Shown one piece after another: positions 24,801 through 33,800 of a stretch of 64,000 bases of DNA. Both the position numbers and the translations under genes were made by a program. Origin of the DNA: Dendrophyllia cribrosa (taxonomy: Eukaryota > Cnidaria > Anthozoa > Scleractinia > Dendrophylliidae); the NCBI GenBank assembly GCA_024195265.1, contig JAJLRJ010000010.1, positions 2,482,981 to 2,546,980 of the forward strand, written 5' to 3'. The notes under the pieces are model-generated. The model made no database searches and was not told where the DNA came from. It saw only the letters and a program-made list of their open reading frames with translations. Numbering within the stretch: the stretch's first letter is position 1; every line of letters begins with the position of its first letter.

Positions 24801-27800
24801 TACGTTTTGTAAAAATCTCCTTTGTTAGATTTCAAATTTTTGATGGCAGGTGAGTTCGGCATATTCGGAACTATTATTGTGCCAAATTTCGTGAAATTCT
24901 AACGAGTGGTTCCGTAGAAATCAGCACGTTTCCGAGGAAAGTCGCTAAAACATCTAGTCATAATTTTTTGGTCAACTGCGCAATTGCGTTGCATTTGGCT
25001 GGGTTCTCGATCCAAAAACAAAAACAACCAAAAAGGCAGTGTATTTCTTCAATGGTTCTATAAATTAACTATTGATTCAACAAACATTTTTACGAACAAC
25101 AAATTGTTTGATTTTAAGACGAAAACCAACACTTTCGCGATCCACGCTGAGCAAAATAAAATGATCGCTGAATAGGCGCCACGTTTGTTTTTCTCAAAAC
25201 TCTGCACGTGCTGACTCACGTAAGCAGCTGAAATTGAAGAGCGCGCGCAAACTGTGTTCAGCCACCTTAAGTTACAGCCACAGTTACAGTTAGAAAACAA
25301 TATCTCAATGACATTACTACACAATTAAACATCAAAATGTACAACACGTTTTTAATTACAAATCAACAATATTGATTATGGCTTATGGCTTATAGATTTT
25401 AAGTGTTAAGTTTTAGTGACAAACGCATCGCGTTATGTATTTGGTATTTGTAGAGGGAACAACATATTGCAAAACAGTGGCCAAGAATGTTACTCGCTTT
25501 GACAATGGCCCTCGTATTGTACGTCATCCACCACCGTCTGTTAGCCTCGTCGATGATTTAGGGCTGAATATTTCATGGAGGTGCGATGCCGTTGCCAAGG
25601 ATGTTGTGACGTATAAATGGTTAAAGAACGATCAGGTGACTTTGATTTTTTGTTGTCAGTGTTGATGATAACATTGTATTAGGCCAAAATATTGCTTTAA
25701 ATCTAAAACACACGATAGCCTTTCATTAATTAATTTATAATTTCATTTTTTATTTGTTCATATCAGACCATCACATCGTCTTACAACCTGTCTCTCACAA
25801 ATGTGCAAGTGTCTGACTCGGGACGATACGTCTGTCTGGCGGAATATGATGACATCAAGGTCTTCTCACAGGCTGCTAAGCTTAACGTTTTTGGTAAATA
25901 TCAACTTACAATCCCCTTATGGTCTGTAGCTAATCATCAACCAGCATTTTGAGACTTAAATACCTTACTCAGGCGGGTATGTGCCGCCCAACGGGGTCGT
26001 AATTTTGGAACAACTGATATATAACATGGTATCCATTTTCGAGAACTTTCCTAGAACGGGGTATAATATTTCGAACGGCCAAAAGCTTCAAATTATCAGT
26101 AGCCATTTTAAATTATTTATAGAGAATTTGCTTAACAAAATACGTTTCTTTGGTCAATAATACCACACCGAGAATATCACGAGCAAACTGTTTCCCATGT
26201 GGCTTGCAGTAAGGTGAATTATCATACAATATAAGCATGCGTGGCCCTATGCTGGTGTGAGTGATATTGCATCAACTTAATTGGATGTGTAGAGCAGAAT
26301 TGTTGTATTTGGATGTACAAGTCGAACAAAGAACGACATACTTTCCCTTTATAATCTAACAAACGCGTTGAATAAGAAACTGGATGCATTGATGATAATT
26401 AGAATCTGAATTAGTATAATTATAAAGTCTCTGGCTTCTATCCCTGTTTTGCCTGTGTTCAATTTATCTAAAGACGCCACCGCTATTCTTTAATTTCGAC
26501 AAGCATGTTTGAACATTGGTCGTTCGGATTCTATTGCTTATTATCCAGTTCTAATTATGCTGAATATTATGTTTGTTTTTCTATTGTTATTGTTATTATT
26601 ACTGTTTTTGTTGTTGTAGATACCAGACCTCAGTTTGAGAGCAAAGAGTTCACTGCTTCTGAAGACAGTAATGTTTCCATTGAGCTGACGTTCAGTGCTT
26701 TGACCAAACAACGCGGGCCTGCCAACGTTTCTCTCGTGATTGTGAAAGGTGTGTACATGCAAGATACTGCACTGAAAATTATATTTTTTCAAGCCGTGCT
26801 CAGGGTTTGGACCTTGAGGCGGAGCATCCGCATCCCCGTACAAAACGTTTTTGAGTAACCCCCCCCCCCCCCCCCCCCCCTCCCCCTCGGCAATGGAGTG
26901 ACGTTTGGGGTTTATTCTAAGCCTTTTTATAAACACAAAAACCCTTTTATAGTTGCTTTTGGCTGCTTTATAACAAATTAAAAGGAAGAACAAAGGTTTG
27001 TAACTTATCTTCTTTCTTTTGTTCACAGGAAACACCAATAACACTTTTATGCTTTCCAGATTAGCATCCAAAGAAAATGTTTATTTGAGAAATCAAATCC
27101 CTTTTGATTACGAGACTACGAAATTGTATCAGCTGACCCTCATTGCCACCAATCTGGACACTAAGAAAACAACTTCAGCCAACATAACAGTTCTCATTAC
27201 TGATTTCAATGACAACCCACCGATATTCACCAGCAGGTAAGATACGATCAAAAACGTAGTTATTTACACTTATTGAAATTCATATGCTGTTGCGACGACA
27301 GTCAGCTGTCCACTTTCAAACATCTTTTAAATCTGGACTTGCATTCTCATTTCGTTGTTTGTTCGTTGATGTTTGCAAAGTGAAATTTATATGTTTTTTT
27401 TTTATTTCGATCTTGCCGCGTCTGGAAGCAAAAGGGTTAAAATTGTTAAGAACGTATAGTATTGTTGAATCGGTGGAAGCTTGGTGGTGTAGCTGTAAAA
27501 CGCGTTGGGCATGAGAACTGAAGGTCATCCTGCTTTTTTAGGCATAATCTTTGTGGAAGACACTACTTCACACAGCCTCTCTTCACCCGGATGTATAAAT
27601 GGCTACTGGCGAAGTGTTTGAAAACCCTTCCCAAATGTGAGGGTGTAAACTTGGGGGGATGGATTTTTGTTTAAACTGGCTTGGTTGATAAGTTTTACTT
27701 TCGCCTTGCTAGTAAAATTGTCGATTTTTTTAGCTCTGTTTGCTTGAATCCAAAATAATTTTCCTGACGGGTTTTGTTTGATTGACGTCCGCTAAAACTC

Positions 27801-30800
27801 AACTATATTTGCCTCTTTTGAAGGCGGTGGATCGCGTGTTATCGGGAACCGATGTAAGCTCTAACTCCTGTTTGTGATGAAGTCGGAATAAAGTTTACTT
27901 AAACTGGAAAGCAGGAAGTATGTTCATATCTGGTGTAAAGGTGTTACAGTTTCCTAATTAACTTTTGATTATAGAACTAGCATATCTGTTAAGGAAAACG
28001 TGGCAAATGGCAATGTTATATTCCAAGTAAAAGCCACCGATGCAGACTATGGCAACAACTCCATCATAACTTACTCTTTGCTGCCAAGTGAGTATGGGGA
28101 GTTTTCCATTGATGCTTCATCCGGGAACATCGCTGTCATTGGAAACCTGGATCGTGAGAACACGAGTGAACTGACCCTACGTGTCAACGCAACGGATGGA
28201 AAGTTTTCAATACATACCGAGCTATTCGTCATCATAACTGATGTTAATGACAATCCACCGGTATTTACCAGCAGGTCAGTAAGATGCGATCAAAAACGAA
28301 ATTCTTTGGCGCGCCACAACCAATAAATTTTTTGTTGCCTGTTTCATAAACTTTTTAGATTGCTGCCAGGAACAAAAGAAGGGCAAGGAGCAAAATACTA
28401 CAGACAATGAAGTCGATATAACAGGCAATTTGGAATGAATCTGAATCATGATATCTTATAATGTATTTGCACAGCCGGAATTCCCAGAACGCATAATGTT
28501 AAATAATTTTTAAATAATCATTTTGAACATGACAGGTTTTACACTATACGAAATATGAGTTATTGATCAATAGTCAAAATAGCTGGATGGTTTAACTACA
28601 AAATCTTTTGTCGGAAAATTTAAACGTTCGAATAAATGAGGCATCCAAGCACTAAAAGGTCCTAACATTTGCCATGGTGTTTATTAGACTTACATCCAGC
28701 GTTCAAATAGACTATTACATCAATACGAATTCTGACAGTACAACTTAGTAATCCACCGGCATAATTTTAGTCCACATCTCTGTTATCTTATTAAAGCCTC
28801 ATGAAAGCATCAGAAATCTTTGCTGTCAATCAGGGTCTCAAATTGTTCCTCTGCTATGGAATGTCTTGATTCTTCACAGTTTGGCCTACAATTTAACTCT
28901 CAAAGCTGACCATAGCTGAACAAACGACTGTTGTTACCCTTCAATTGCTTGAACAGTTCAATGTAACACTTTGAAATAAATAGTTTGCGGTTTTACAGTA
29001 TCCTATTTTACTTTTGATTATAGAACTAACATATCTGTTGAGGAAAACGTGGCAAATGGCACTGTTATATTCCAAGTAAAAGCCACCGATGCAGACTATG
29101 GCAACAACTCCATCATAACTTACTCTTTGCTGCCAAGTGAGTATGGGGGAAAGTTTTCCATTGATGCTTCATCCGGGAACATTACTGTCATTGGAAACCT
29201 GGATCGTGAGAACACGAGTGAAGTGACCCTATGTATCCGAGCAACGGATGGAAAATTTTCAATACCTACCGAGCTATTCGTCATAATAACTGATATCAAT
29301 GATAATCCACCGGTATTCACCAGCAGGTAAGATACGATCAAAAATGAAATAGTTTTCGTTCATTGAAGTTCAATGCGCAGTTGCGATTTCTATCCAGGTT
29401 TGCGCGCCACAACAAGAAGTTCTAGCAGCTCAGATTGATGTCAGGAGCAAAACCAAAAGGCGAAAAACAAAATATTGCGGGATGCAGCTGGCATTGCATA
29501 ATTTAAAACAATCAACACGCATTTTTCTAAGTACCATGCTTTTCACCAATCAAACGTTGCTCGTGGAGAAGTAACTTTGGGGTCTGTAGATGAAACCCCG
29601 AATTGTGACCATTCAAATGACCTCTTTTAAGAGGTAGTTTACTTCTCTTTGTTTCTTGACATTGTTGTTGTTGTAATTGTTTTGCTTTCATTCCCATGTT
29701 GTCGCTACTGGAAGCAAAAGGGTTAAAAAGTATTTAAGGTCGTCTATAATTATGGTAGTGAAATTAATATTGCAGTGGTGCTACTGTAAAGCGCTTTGGG
29801 CGCAGTGTATTATACTGATGGAACCGCGGTGGTGTTATTTTAGGATTGTTGATGTAAAACGCATTGGATGTGAGAACGGAAGGTCCGCTCTGCTCTCTTT
29901 CTCGCATTACATGTTATTAAAGCACTTGTTGAATCACACTGCCTCTAGGGTTTTGCACTTTCTTATTTCACTTTTTATTTTAGAACTAACATATCTGTCC
30001 AGGAAAACGTGGCAAATGGCACTGTCATATTCCAAGTAAAAGCCACCGATGCAGACTATGGCAACAACTCCATCATAACTTACTCTTTGCTGCCAAGTGA
30101 GTATAAGGAAAAGTTTTCCATTGATGTTTCATCCGGGAACATTACTGTCATTGGAAACCTGGATCGTGAGAACACGAGTGAAGTGACTCTACGTATCCAA
30201 GCAACGGATGGAAAGTTTTCAATACCTACCGAGCTATTCGTCATCATAACTGATATCAATGACAATCCACCGGTATTCACCAGCAGGTAAGATACGATCA
30301 TAGTACTTGTAAATACCTTTTGCAATTTTGAAAGTACTTATTTTTAACACATGAATACGCGAAGCGTAAAACGAGTTTTAGCGATGTGTTTTTTTGACGT
30401 CTGGGAAATTTTCTCTTGATCGGCTGTAAAGGTGTATTTGTAATTCCACCGACCAGTGCATAAGGCTTGAAGTTCTGGAAAATTAAAACCCGGTCTTAGA
30501 GAAACGCTACATCATGGTAAATGTTGTTTTTTAATGTGAAGTTTCGTTGCCAATAATAGTTCAAATATACCAAATTATGTTTCGAAGACGATGAATTAGA
30601 AAACATGTCTTAGCGTGACACAACTGGGTGATATAATCAGTGTGAAATTTCTTTATTGGACTCGTCAATTCTTTGACTTCAAACTAAATAAAATTAAAAC
30701 CGATCTGCCAACTTTAAATGGATTTTTCAAGACTTGTCAGTGTTGTTGTTAAATAAAATGGTTGTTGTTGTTAAAAACGCTACATCACGGTAAATGTTGT

Positions 30801-33800
30801 TCCTGCGAGCGAACTCTCGGACTCTGGGAATAAACTAAGTTTTGTTTCGAAAACGTGTCTTAGGGTACGTGAAACAAATAAGCATTGTTTGAAATAAGAA
30901 GTTGAATGCCAAGCTCGGTGGATGGAAGTAAGCTGCATTCAATTATTCTTGTTATATAAGCACATAGTCACCATCTGAGATGGAATGTTTAGCAGTACCT
31001 AGTATACTCTTGGTTAAGGTGCGTTGATTAAGGCGTTAGTCTGTTCTCTGCTATCGTGTACGTATTTTGCCAAGGGATACCTAAAAAATTAATGGGGTAA
31101 CCCTGTGATGGAATAGCATTCCATCAAGAAGTTAGAATCAGTAGTCCTAGTTTAGTCAATCTCCGGCGCTGTGAGCAGCCTGTTGCTCGTATAGTATGAG
31201 TTTTTCTGGTGTAAAGATTTACAGTTTCTTATTTCACTTTTGATTATAGAACTAACATATCCGTCGAAGAAAACGTGGCAAATGGAACTGTCATATTCCA
31301 AGTAAAAGCCACTGATGCAGACTATGGCAACAACTCCATTATAACTTACTCTTTGCTGCCAAGTGAGTCTGGGGAAAAGTTTTATATCGATTCTTCATCC
31401 GGGAACATTACTGTCATTGAAAACCTGGATCGTGAGAACACGAGTGAAGTGACGCTACGTATCCAAGCAACGGATGGAAAGTTTTCAATACCTAACGAGC
31501 TTCGTCATCATAACTGATGTCAATGACAATCCACCGGTATTCACCAGCAGGTAAGATACGATCAAAAATACATTGAAGTTCAATGCGCAGTTGCGATTTC
31601 TATCCAGGTTTGCGCGCCAGCAGCTCAGATTGATGGGCAAAACAAAAAGCAAAAAACAAAATATTGCGGGATACAGCTGGCATTGCATAATTTAAAACAA
31701 TTAACACGCATTTTTCTAAGGACCGTGCTTTTCACCTTTTCAAAACCCAGAATCAAACGTTGCTCGTGGAGAAGTAACTTTGGGGTCTGTAGATGAAACC
31801 CCGAATTGTGACCATTCAAATGACCTCTTTTAAGAGGTAGTTTACTTACCTTTGTTTCTGGACATTGTTGTTGTTATTGTTCTGTTTTTATTCCTATGTT
31901 GTCGCTACTGGAAGCAAAAGGGTTAAAAAGTATTTAAGATTGTCTATAATTATAGTGGTGAAATTGCAGTGGTGCTACTGTAAAGCGTTTTTGGGCGCAG
32001 TGTATTATACTGATGGAACCGCAGTGGTGTTATTTTAGGATTGATTAAAGCGTGTTGATGTAAAACGCATTGGATGTGAGAACGGAAGGTCGGCTCTGCT
32101 CTTTCTTGCGTTACATGTTATTAAAGGACTTGTTGAATCACACTGCCTCTAGGGTTTTGCACTTTCTTATTTCACTTTTTATTTTAGAACTAACATTTCT
32201 GTTGAGGAAAATGTGGCAAATGGCACTGTCATATTCCAAGTAAAAGCCACTGATGCAGACTATGGCAACAACTCCATTATAACTTACTCTTTGCTGCCAA
32301 GTGAGTATAGGGAAAAGTTTTCCGTTGATGCTTCATCCGGGAACATTACTGTCATTGAAAACGTGGATCGTGAGAACACGAGTGAAGTGACTCTACGTAT
32401 CCAAGCAACGGATGGAAAGTTTCCAATACATACCGAGCTATTCGTCATCATAACTGATGTCAATGACAATCCACCGGTATTCACCAGCAGGTAAGATACG
32501 ATCATAGTACTTATAATTTTTGGTAATTTTGAAAGTAATTCTTTTTAACTCTTGAATAAGTGAAGCGGTTTTTCATTGCTACGTTTTGTGATTGGCTAAA
32601 AAATCTCGCGCCACTTTCTCGACCAATCAGAAGTAAAACCAAAACTAATCGTGACTTGCTCGCACGCGTTTTCCCGCGCTTGGCGCCGCCGACATGTAAT
32701 TGCTTCGAGCTCTGATTGGTTCATTGGATTGTTTACGACTGCTGTGATTGGTCAGAGTAATTACTTTGGTTTTCACTCGATCACTCAATCACTTAGCTAT
32801 AGACTTTTCTTGGTAATTCCGCTGACCAGTGCATAAGGTTTTGAGCTTTGGAAAACTACAAATAGATTTTTCAAGACTTAAGAAAATGCTACATAACACG
32901 GCGAATTTTGTTGTTGAATGTGTCAAGTTTCGCTGCCAATTGTAAAAGTTCAAATATACCAGGGTAATTCTTTGACTGCTCTGCTCTGGCATTCCATCAA
33001 GAAGTTAGTATCAATAGTCCTAGTTTAGTCAATCTCCGGCGTTGGAGAAGCCTATGGCTCGCACAGTATATGCGTTCTTCTGGTGTAAATGTTTTAAAGT
33101 ACTCTAATACACTCTTAATTATAGAACTAACATATCTGTTGAAGAAAACGTGGCAAATGGCACTGTCATATTCCAAGTAAAAGCCACCGATGCAGACTAT
33201 GGCAATAACTCCATCATAACTTACTCTTTGCTGCCAAGTGAGTATGGCGGGAAGTTTTCCATTGATGCTTCATCCGGGAACATTACTGTCATTGGAAACC
33301 TGGATCGTGAGAACACAAATGAAGTGACGCTACGTATCCAAGCAACGGATGGAAAGTTTACAATAACCACGGAGATATTCATTAGAGTATTAGACGTGAA
33401 CGAATTTCCTCCCGTTTTTGATCGACAAAGCTACAAAAAACGCATTTCAGAAACAGTTCTTGTAGGCGAACGTATCATTCAAGTGTTTGCCACAGACAAG
33501 GACGCTGGAAAAAACAGAAGATTAATTTATAACATCGTTAGCGGAAATAGCGACAGCACGTTCAGCGTCAATGCGGAAAATGGCATTATTATTCTCCAGA
33601 AACCGTTAGATTACAGCATGAAAAAGGATTACGAGCTTCGTGTCAAGGCGTCTGATAATGGTAGTCCGAGTTTAGAATCGTTTACGAACGTTTCCATAAC
33701 CGTAGAAAAGGAATGTGAAATAAAGGTCACCTTGCAAGTGCCGCCCCATTCAACAACCCAACAACTGTTTCGTGTACCAGCCTCCTTCGATGCAGACTAC

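Noticed and set aside
26541..27071. 176-residue minus-strand ORF
   Set aside because: It lies antisense over real cadherin exons and contains poly-Gly and poly-Asn from simple repeats.
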